From contig NZ_JBAMME010000090.1 in the NCBI RefSeq assembly GCF_039793925.1, positions 1 through 61,210 on the forward strand: DNA of 61,210 nt, read 5' to 3'. The DNA is from Thermogutta sp039793925 (GTDB lineage Bacteria > Planctomycetota > Planctomycetia > Pirellulales > Thermoguttaceae). The stretch's first letter is position 1. Each line of letters begins with the position of its first letter. Under the pieces are notes generated by a model. It worked only from the letters and a program-made list of their open reading frames with translations. It did no database searches and was not told the origin of the DNA. The translations under genes were made by a program, and so were the position numbers. This document shows positions 1 through 8,200 of the stretch, piece after piece.

Positions 1-629
1 GCTCGCCGGATTGGATTACGCGATGCTTCGGTTTCATCCCCGGTAAGTAACTCCCCGGGCCAGCCGTTGTAGATTGCTGTGCCGTCGGAGCGGATGCGGA
101 GTTCCAGCCCCCTTGTGTAACGCGGATCATATTCGATCCCTGGCTGATAGCGATCCGTTAAAAAATGGAACCGCTGGTTGGTAGAACCGACCCAGTGTCG
201 CTTCGTCTCCGGATGATGGGCGAGGTACGGCCCGTCCACCAACAGATCGGTGGCCGCCAGGAGTTCTTCCACGCCGGGAAGGGAACTGTTGCGAAGGAAC
301 TCGATTGTGAAGCCGGTGAAGACCATCACCGAAAGACCGGCACGCCGGGATTCCGTCGCCACCAGGGCAAGCCCTCTGGCCTGGAGCATCGGCTCCCCAC
401 CTAGGAAAGTCACACCCTCCAAATGCCAACGCCGATGGGCCTCCAGGATCCACTCCACCACTTGCGGAGCGGGCACAAGATGGCGAGGGACAAACGCCAG
501 CATGTGCGGATTGCAACATCCAGGACAGCGAATGTGGCACCCCTGGACCCAAAGGACAAATCTGCGTCCGGGACCTTCTACTTCTGTACAATCCAGCCAG
601 TGGGCAAGATTCAACCAGGGTGTGTTCAT
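1..629 (-). CDS. Short radical SAM (4Fe-4S) activase-like protein, 3' end cut off by window edge
   Basis: At least 209 residues are visible and the frame stays open to base 1. Near residue 30 there is a CX3CX2C motif (CHIRCPGC), the radical SAM [4Fe-4S]/SAM cluster signature, and near residue 83 an FLGGEP motif, the SAM-contacting GGE element. The small size, with the cysteines close to the N terminus and no SPASM extension visible, resembles NrdG/pyruvate-formate-lyase activases and QueE-like proteins rather than the large radical SAM enzymes. The ATG overlaps the upstream AAA+ gene's stop (ATGA), so translation is probably coupled. It is the last visible gene of the helicase operon. No glycyl-radical enzyme is visible in the window, so its substrate is unknown. 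Family is secure, function is not. Confidence 0.85.
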   Translation of the reverse strand, partial: MNTPWLNLAHWLDCTEVEGPGRRFVLWVQGCHIRCPGCCNPHMLAFVPRHLVPAPQVVEWILEAHRRWHLEGVTFLGGEPMLQARGLALVATESRRAGLSVMVFTGFTIEFLRNSSLPGVEELLAATDLLVDGPYLAHHPETKRHWVGSTNQRFHFLTDRYQPGIEYDPRYTRGLELRIRSDGTAIYNGWPGELLTGDETEASRNPIRR

Positions 630-2488
630 AGGACTTCAAAAAAGAATTTGGGCTCGTTACCCGCCTGATGGACCACAAGTGTGCGTCCCACGTAGGCCGC
701 CGGCTCATCTTCTTCAAATAAAAACAGGGCAAGGGGGTCGAGGAGGTATTTCACCAGTTGATTGAGGACGCCGCGTCCTCCCATCTGACGGTCTACTTGC
801 GCCACAATGGTGCGGAGGGCCTTTGTTTCGTTGTCGAACACCAGGTCTTTAAAACGGTATTTTTCGCGGAGACGTTCGCGAATCGGTTGCAGCTTGGCCT
901 GCGCAATGGCCACCAAGAATTCCTCATTGGTGATGAATTGGAAGGGGACGACGTTGTCCCCGATGCGATTGAGGAGTTCCGGCCTCTGCGCCACATGAAT
1001 GAAATGGTGACGAACTTTGTCCAAGAATTGCTGGCGGATAGCTTCGGGATCGCTCTGACAAACGATTTCCGAGGCACCAATATTGGATGTGAAAATGATC
1101 ACCGTTTCGGCAAAGGAAACCGTTTCCCCCTTCCCGTCCGTAAGTCGTCCGTCTTCCAGAATTTGCAGGAATTTGTCCAAAATCCGCACATGGGCTTTTT
1201 CTATCTCATCGAAAAGGAGTACGGAAAAGGGCCGCTTTTTCACGGCATTGGTGAGCTGGCCCCCTTCTTCGTAGCCCACATATCCCGGCGGAGCACCAAC
1301 AAGCCTCTGATCGCTGTGCTCGTGGTTGAACTCGGACATGTCAAAACGGATGCAGGCGTCTTCGTCTCCAAAAAGGAATTGCGCCAGCGCTTTCGCCAGT
1401 TCGGTCTTGCCCACCCCCGTCGGCCCCACAAAAAAGAGGACACCTTTAGGAGTTTTCTGCTTGATCGAGTGCTGGAGTCCGGACAGCCCGGTGTAGGCCC
1501 GGATAATGACGCTGGCCACTTTTTCAACGGCCTCGTCCTGACCTTTGACCCGTTTTTTGAGTTCCTCGCGAATAGTTGCCAATCGCCCTCGACTCAGATC
1601 CTCCCAGGGGCTCTCTTTCTGCCCATATTTATAGAGATTGATGAGATGCTCGAATGACAGTGGCTCCGATGAGTCCACCCGGGAAAGTTTCAGGAGCTGA
1701 TGGAGATCGCGGATTGTCATTCCCTCGAGGGAATCGACAAACTGGGAGAACTTCACTTCACCGGGCCGGGGCAAAGACTTTAGTCGCCAGGCATCGAGAG
1801 TCCGTTGGAGAAATCCCTCCCGTTCCGGGCGTCCGGGCGGTGGGACGAGGACGTCGGCCACGGCTGGGTTGCCCATATAAAGGGCCGGTGGCAGAGCACC
1901 GATTTGCGAGCACAGCAGGACGATGAGATTCGCTGGCCGAGTAAGCAGATCCATGTCGGCGACCGAAATCGGAGCGTTGCGAATCGCTTTCGAAATGATG
2001 AGCAGCCACTGCCGCTCCTGTTCCGAGAGAGCATTGGCGTTACCGAAAAGATATTGCGACCAGTCGATCACAAAGGCGTAACGCTCTGGCGGTGGGTGCA
2101 CGAGATGGTGATACACCACGGCAAGAAAATCGTCGGCCTGGGGCACTGTCGTACGAGGTGGCATGGTGGGGGTATCCCCCACGTCATACGCTTCTCCTTG
2201 CAGCGCGCTGTGATTTCGCGATTGTAAGGCCGTCACGGTGTTGCGCATCAACCGCTGCCACACGCTTTCCGAGACTCCCTGCACACCGGAAAACCGGTCC
2301 CAAACCACCACGTGATCAAAGCCCATGGTTTTGAGAGTATTGACGAGCACTTCACTGACGCACCGATACTGCTGCGTATGGGGACAATAACGAAGATCGT
2401 GGATCTCCCCGTGGACGATGAGAGCGCGGCGGATGGCGGCCTGTCGGGTGAAGTGCTCCAGCCAGCGGTTTTCCCGGTTATTAACCAT
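626..2488 (-). CDS. HSP100/ClpB-like AAA+ ATPase with a degenerate N-terminal AAA domain
   Basis: 620 residues. The C-terminal half is a ClpA/B D2-type AAA_2 module: Walker A GPTGVGKT (355-362), pore loop GYVGYEEGG (about 402-410), Walker B LLFDEIEKA (about 424-432), sensor-1 TSN (about 467) and an RPELLNRI arginine-finger region, followed by the small D2 C-terminal domain. Residues about 20-240 look like a second AAA fold without a P-loop: a Walker-B-like hydrophobic strand ending in D (about 137-142) and a sensor-1-like strand (about 187-194) can be seen. ClpB N-domain repeats and the middle coiled coil are absent. The protein is therefore more likely a dedicated remodeller than general ClpB. 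Its start overlaps the upstream coiled-coil gene by 8 nt and has a GGAGAG SD. Family is secure, substrate unknown. Confidence 0.9.
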   Translation of the reverse strand: MVNNRENRWLEHFTRQAAIRRALIVHGEIHDLRYCPHTQQYRCVSEVLVNTLKTMGFDHVVVWDRFSGVQGVSESVWQRLMRNTVTALQSRNHSALQGEAYDVGDTPTMPPRTTVPQADDFLAVVYHHLVHPPPERYAFVIDWSQYLFGNANALSEQERQWLLIISKAIRNAPISVADMDLLTRPANLIVLLCSQIGALPPALYMGNPAVADVLVPPPGRPEREGFLQRTLDAWRLKSLPRPGEVKFSQFVDSLEGMTIRDLHQLLKLSRVDSSEPLSFEHLINLYKYGQKESPWEDLSRGRLATIREELKKRVKGQDEAVEKVASVIIRAYTGLSGLQHSIKQKTPKGVLFFVGPTGVGKTELAKALAQFLFGDEDACIRFDMSEFNHEHSDQRLVGAPPGYVGYEEGGQLTNAVKKRPFSVLLFDEIEKAHVRILDKFLQILEDGRLTDGKGETVSFAETVIIFTSNIGASEIVCQSDPEAIRQQFLDKVRHHFIHVAQRPELLNRIGDNVVPFQFITNEEFLVAIAQAKLQPIRERLREKYRFKDLVFDNETKALRTIVAQVDRQMGGRGVLNQLVKYLLDPLALFLFEEDEPAAYVGRTLVVHQAGNEPKFFFEVL

Positions 2489-3677
2489 GGCTTTCTCTCC
2501 GCTGATTCCAATCCAAGGGGCGTGCCGACTTGGACAAACGGTCGGGATTCTGCCAGAGCAGGCGGGCGTCAGACAACTGAATGCCGTAGACCTGTTCCAG
2601 TAACGCGAGGACTTTGTCGATATCGTCTCTGCACTTCATGCCTTCATAGTGATCGAACTTGTATATCATCGTCCCGTTGAGGCGGATCGAGAAACTGGCC
2701 TCTGCACCAGCCGGCTTCTTGGCGCGGATCAGCACTTCGTCCGTTTCTGGAATACGTCGCGGCTGATCGACAATGAAACCCGAACGGTTCAGGCTCTCCA
2801 CGATAGCGCGAACCGCCTGGCGACGGGCCTCTTCTCCGTAGGGAGCCGATTCCGTTGATTCCGTCTCGGCTAGCACACATGCCTGAAACTCTTCGAGCGA
2901 CAATCCCTGCGACTGGGCCAGCTTATAGAGATTCTCGAGCCGTTCTCGCTTCTGCTGCGCCTGAAGTTGGTTAGGCTGTTTTGCGAGTTCCGCAGTATAA
3001 AGATCAAGAAGTTTGCGGCGAGCTTCGTCCTCCATTTGCCGGGCTTTCGCTTCCCGCCATTCTTGAGCCCGACTAGCTCCTTGCGCCCGAAGGTGCCGAA
3101 TCTTTTCTGTGATCTCACGCTGAATAGCAGGGAGTTCCTCGGGGAGTACCGACCGCCCGGCAAACTCATGCCGCAGGGCCTGCAATTGTTCCAGGACAAG
3201 ATCCTGTTCCACGGGATCAGTGATTTGGGCGATGGCCTGTTCGAGAAAGCGACCGAGCTCGGATGTCGCTTCCGCCCGCAGTTGCGCCAGACGTTCCTCC
3301 TGACGACGGCGTTCCTCCTCGTTCTCTCGTCGGGCCTGTCGGGCACGAGCAGGTAGCCGGCTGATGGTGGGAGCCAGTTGTAGACTCAAATCACGGGCCG
3401 CCAGGGGATCGTGCACCAGAAGCCGATCAAGCTCATCGAGCTGTTGTTCGACCTGGGCGAATTCCTGGGGCAGAAACCGGTCCAGACCTTGTGCAAGCAG
3501 GTCCTGATAGGTTTCCCTGTAGCGGTCGCGGTACCGTCTGGTTGTCTCGCGGACCCGTTCCAGGTGCTGTGCACGTCGGGCTTCCTCCTGTCGTTTCTTT
3601 TGCCGCTTTACTGCGGCTGTCCCACGGGCACTCACCGCCCCAACGATTGTCCACTTAAGAAGTGCCAGTTCGCTCAT
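2481..3677 (-). CDS. Coiled-coil protein with a small C-terminal alpha/beta domain, function unknown
   Basis: 398 residues. After a short hydrophobic N terminus, residues about 25-300 are Arg/Glu/Gln-rich with long heptad-like helices, a predicted coiled coil. The last 90 or so residues change character to a compact alpha/beta segment with a conserved-looking GMKC turn and an amphipathic helix ending LLEQVYGI. That tail vaguely recalls the DUF1257/DUF2997 pair that accompanies AAA ATPases elsewhere; this is an impression, not an established match. The ATG at 3677 was chosen because AGGAG lies 8 nt upstream; a longer in-frame GTG start at 3806 has no such site. The stop overlaps the AAA+ start, so the two products are probably made together and may interact. 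Confidence 0.75.
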   Translation of the reverse strand: MSELALLKWTIVGAVSARGTAAVKRQKKRQEEARRAQHLERVRETTRRYRDRYRETYQDLLAQGLDRFLPQEFAQVEQQLDELDRLLVHDPLAARDLSLQLAPTISRLPARARQARRENEEERRRQEERLAQLRAEATSELGRFLEQAIAQITDPVEQDLVLEQLQALRHEFAGRSVLPEELPAIQREITEKIRHLRAQGASRAQEWREAKARQMEDEARRKLLDLYTAELAKQPNQLQAQQKRERLENLYKLAQSQGLSLEEFQACVLAETESTESAPYGEEARRQAVRAIVESLNRSGFIVDQPRRIPETDEVLIRAKKPAGAEASFSIRLNGTMIYKFDHYEGMKCRDDIDKVLALLEQVYGIQLSDARLLWQNPDRLSKSARPLDWNQRRESHG

Positions 3678-3884
3678 AGTATCATCTCCTACTCGTTCGG
3701 TCTCTGCTGTTTTTGTACGAAAGGCGCTGCCACGGCATAACAAAAAAACAACAGCATTGGCCGAGTCGCAGTACTCTTCCCTCCATGGGTGACCTTCGGG
3801 AGCCACTTCGGAACACGCAGCGTTAATTCCCGCTCCCAGGGAACCTGAGCCTGAACTCAGAAGACAGAAGTGAGTCCCAGTTTA

Positions 3885-5273
3885 TTACGGGTTCCCGTCC
3901 CGTGTCCCACATATGCCTCTCCGTTCCTGGATGGTGGTATAGCGAGTTTGCAGACGAGCGATGAAAGCCTCCGCCTTAGACACGGAGTAGCCCGCCGCTA
4001 CTAGCGTCTCTCGCGTTTCAGTCTCAAAGGGGTCTTTTGACTGCCACCAACGGGGGATTAAGAGGTGGTCTTCATTCACCGTTTGCCGTAACTTAGATGC
4101 AAGATCGCGGAGGACGTCAAATTGATCAGATTCTGAAGTTGGTTGTGGTGTCCACACACCAGCCGGCAGAAAAACCTCCTCATCCTGGACCCGCACTTGG
4201 ATGCGACGGCCGATCAGCATCTCTCTTTCGCAGACACACAGTACATTTGGGGGAAATGGCCAGGAGGTCCGCCTTGTCACCTGGCAGGAGTCCCCTGCAG
4301 AGTTCCATTGCACAGTCAGATCGCGCGAGAGACGTGGATCAAAGCCGATGATGAGCCGCCCGGGAGCTTGCACCGAAAAAGCCAGTGACTGGAGACTGGG
4401 ATGCACGATGCACCACCGTGCTGATTCGGGAATCGTCTCGGCAAAACGGGGAAGGACGATCCAATGCCTCGTATCTGAGTCAACCGACGATGGAAGCACC
4501 GTCGGCCAAGTCTCTGACTGTTCCCCACCGAACCGGTCTAAACCGAAAACAGGTCTGAGAAATCGCTCCACAATCTCTTGGCTGGAAAGTCGATTGACGT
4601 ATTCGGTCTCATTTTCATTCGGTAATTGCAACATGATCCGCCCATCATCCAAGTGCACGCCGGCCATGACCTCCCGCCACAGAATTTCTGGTTCTGCAAG
4701 TTGTCGCAGCCCCTGGACCCGAGCCTGCGGTCGCCACCACGAGAAACGCGCCTCGGGAATGGCTTTGCGAATGAGGTTTTCAGGAAAAAGATTGCGGAAG
4801 GCTTCAGCATCGACCCTGATGGATGGGGGTTGAGGAGAGTATCGGATTAGATCTTCTTCGGGAAGGATTTTCCCAGTGATGGGATCAAAGAGAAACGATT
4901 CTTCATGAACTTGAGTCTGGGCTGCTATCTCATTCTCGGCAAGCATCTGCTGTCCCGCTCCGGTTATTTCTAGTTCTTCCAGACGCAGCCACTGTGGATC
5001 AGCGTCTTTTCTCTGCGTAACAACGGCTCCTAAAGTGATGAGTTCGTTGATTACGGGGCCGACAATCGGGGCCGCGTCCGGAACGCACAGAAAATCCTCG
5101 AAGGCTCTGACCACGGGCAGACGCCGAAACAGCGGGTCGGCAGACAACCGGTCGCACATGAGGAGGGTGATCCGCTCAAAGGCCGTAAGGATCCGCGGTA
5201 CACTATGCGCAATCTCTACTGCGAATCGCAGGGCGGGCAATCCCACGCGAAACTCGGTCAAACGGATGGCCAT
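3885..5273 (-). CDS. Orphan 462-aa protein of the helicase operon, function unknown
   Basis: I do not recognise this protein. It is soluble, with no signal peptide or membrane segment, and rich in Trp, Pro and Arg. The first 110 residues are mostly helical and end in a possible beta-wing, compatible with a winged-helix or adaptor fold; the centre (about 230-390) looks beta-rich. A single CVCE motif near residue 360 is the only cysteine pair and is unlikely to make a metal site alone. The gene overlaps the end of the helicase gene by 16 nt and has a GAGGGGG SD, so co-translation with the helicase is likely. A 207-nt gap then separates it from the coiled-coil gene. Context suggests a partner or specificity subunit of the helicase. 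Confidence 0.7.
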   Translation of the reverse strand: MAIRLTEFRVGLPALRFAVEIAHSVPRILTAFERITLLMCDRLSADPLFRRLPVVRAFEDFLCVPDAAPIVGPVINELITLGAVVTQRKDADPQWLRLEELEITGAGQQMLAENEIAAQTQVHEESFLFDPITGKILPEEDLIRYSPQPPSIRVDAEAFRNLFPENLIRKAIPEARFSWWRPQARVQGLRQLAEPEILWREVMAGVHLDDGRIMLQLPNENETEYVNRLSSQEIVERFLRPVFGLDRFGGEQSETWPTVLPSSVDSDTRHWIVLPRFAETIPESARWCIVHPSLQSLAFSVQAPGRLIIGFDPRLSRDLTVQWNSAGDSCQVTRRTSWPFPPNVLCVCEREMLIGRRIQVRVQDEEVFLPAGVWTPQPTSESDQFDVLRDLASKLRQTVNEDHLLIPRWWQSKDPFETETRETLVAAGYSVSKAEAFIARLQTRYTTIQERRGICGTRDGNP

Positions 5274-8200
5274 GGCTTACCCCCTCTCGCGATGAACTGC
5301 GGGCTGCGTCCCATTTGTGGCTGGAACTCTCGGTATGTCTCCACGGACACGATATCGGCAGAGGAACGAAAACATCCCCAGCGCTCGATCTCCTCGATGA
5401 TATGCCGGTAGACCTCGACATCCCGGTAACCCGGGCGGTCGAGATGAGGCAGCTTTACGGGATAGTGGCGGAAGGTCTGCTCAGCACCGACGATCACCAG
5501 CAGTTCCTGGGCCCTGGAAAATGCCACGTTAATGCGTTCAAACTGGGCTGTATTGGCCCGTCGTGACAACCTGTGGTCGGGATTGCGGACGAGGCTGACA
5601 AGCACGATCGGGCGTTCCTGGCCCTGATAACGATCCACCGTGTTGACGTCCACCCGGATAGCCTGAAAGTGAAAATTGTATTTTTTCTGGAATCGCCGAA
5701 GAGTTTCTCGGATCGTCCGCACCTGTCGGGCATAAAAAGTGATGACTCCCACGCGGCGCGGAGGCTTTTTGCCTGGCCCAAATCCCAGCTCTCGATAGGC
5801 CATCTCCATGTCATACAGGCACTGCGCGATGAGCAGTGCTTCCAAGGCGTTTGTTTTGCCTCCTGACCCAGTTCGCTGTTCAAAGTGCGGTTTTCCTAAA
5901 GGATCAATGGAAGAATCGATCCAAAGGACATGCTGGTTCGGGAAAAGGTAGGGGCGTTTTCCAGGGCCAAACAGCGTCAGATTGTGAAGGCGATGCTCAC
6001 GAGGATCAGAATTGGCGTGGGCCCCATCGGGATCGCTGAGGCCACATACGAGCCGATTCTCATAGAAGTGGTTGATGACCTTCATGATTTGAGGATGCAT
6101 CCGGTACTGCGTGAAGAGAAAAGACTTCAATGTCTCCGGCGCGCTTTCAAAGTGTTCTTTGAAGAGGGAGGCAGTCACCAACTTTCGGAAACGTTCAAAC
6201 ATCTCGCGTGTGAGGGGCACTGACTCCTGACCGTTCTCCTGTTGATCCTCTTCGACTTCTGAAACCAGTTCTTCCCAGGGCAATTCCCGTTCACGAAAGA
6301 GGGGCGGCAATTGCCGGTGGTCACCCACCAGGATGGCCGTCCGGGCCAACGAGAGAGGCATGACGATCTCAGGAGGGGTGGCCTTACTGACTTCGTCAAC
6401 AATGGCCACATCGAAACGGACAAACCCGTAGTTTTCCAGGGTCTTGGGATTCTCGGTGCAGGTCACACCCACCACATTGCAGGCCTTCAGATAAAGGGGG
6501 AAAAACTGGTGGTGGTCATGTGCTGCCACGGTAGGGTCCATCAGGGATCTGGTCCAAACCTCTAGGATCTCGCTCCAGGCCTTGCGGATCGGCTCCTGCT
6601 GCTGCAGGAAATGGGTGAGCCGGTCAATCTGTTCACAGATACCTTGGCGAATACGTGGCAGATCCTCCCGGGTTGGGGCACCCTCAGAAATCCCCCGGTT
6701 TTTGCGCAGCAACTCCACCAAACGTGCCTCTTTTTCGGCCAGTTCCTTTTCCAGAGATGCCAGTTGATCTGTCACATCAGCAAGCTCAATTTCGTGTTTG
6801 CGTCGCTCCTCAGCCAAGGGCTCCTGTGGTGCCGGTGCGTTAACAAATTCTGTCACTTTCCTTCGGCACATTTCGAAAACCAGAGCCATTTCCTGACGCA
6901 CTTCGCCGATCGCGCGAAGAGCCTCCTGGAGACGCGGCAGAACCTCTTGTGGCCGGGCATCAGGGCTGGTGAACTGACGGACAACCGGAACGCCGTCCAC
7001 CTTGGCGGTAAACACTGCCTCGTAAACTTCGGCCTTTAGACCACTGCCACGCTTTCGAAGTTCGCGGATCTGTTTCTGCACTTCCTGCCAATCGGTGAGC
7101 TTAGTGTCATCCTCGGCCAGCTCTTCCAGCAGTTGCCGTGCCTTTCGCTGCAGCTCCTCCATGAGGAGTGCATCGCCTTGCGAGAGAATGCTTTCACTAT
7201 CTGAAGCTGCCAAACGCTTGGCATCCACCTCCAACTGAGGGATATTTCTTTCCACTTCCTGCCAGCGGCGAAAGATCTGTATAAGTCCCAGAGATTGCTG
7301 CCGGGCGGGAAGCGGAACAGTGGTCACCTGCTCGGGATCGAGATCAATTCCCACACTCCGCAGTTTTTGGACCAGCGGCGACAACAGTCCCACGAGCTCG
7401 CCCGCAATCTCCGCGGGGAGTTCGCCCGGGGAATCTGTCGCCTCCTCCAGGAACGCTAAAAACTTTTTGGCCCGTACCCGCTTTTCAGCAAGCTGGCGGT
7501 TCCGTGCCTCCGCTTGATAGGACTCATCAATCGCCGCCAGGATCTTGTCACGGCGACCTGCGAGCGAATGCCGCTTTTGCTCCATGGCAGCCAGGTCGGC
7601 GGCGACGATGTCCAACTGGTTGAGCCATTCCCGAAGCTCCCGAACTGTCCGCTCGGCTTCCTCCCACGGCTGAAGAATTCCTTCCCGACAGGTCTTAGCG
7701 ATGGCCTCGTAGTAGGTAGCAATGGCCTTACTTTCACTGAAGGGGCAGTTTTCGTCTGCCCGCTGCCCCAGTCGGATCGCTCTGATGCAGGGAAATCCCA
7801 CCAGGCGTTCCAGAGCGTTATCCACGGCCAGGTTTGCCTGAGAGGCCACCAGGACCGTCTTTTTTTGGTCCACCAGGTGGCAGATGGCTTCTGCGATCAT
7901 GGTGGTCTTGCCCGTCCCGGGTGGACCTTGTACAAGGGCCAGGTCCGGGGCGCTGATCATTTTGCGGACAGCGAGTTTTTGATCGTCATTGAGGTCCTTC
8001 CGGAACCAGCGATCATCAGGTATGGGGACGAGGTCGGCCGGCTGGTTGGCGGCCTGAATATCGAACAAATAACTCGACAATAGCGGGGCATAACCCCCTT
8101 GTTCTTGCAAGCGTTTGAGCGCCATCCGCTGCCGATTCACCAGGGCGAGGTCCCCCACAATGGAGAGGGAGAGGAAACCTTGACGAGGAACTCCGCGCAG

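Noticed and set aside
758..1657. 299-codon plus-strand open frame
   Set aside because: It lies fully antisense to the AAA+ gene, whose Walker, pore-loop and sensor motifs are real.
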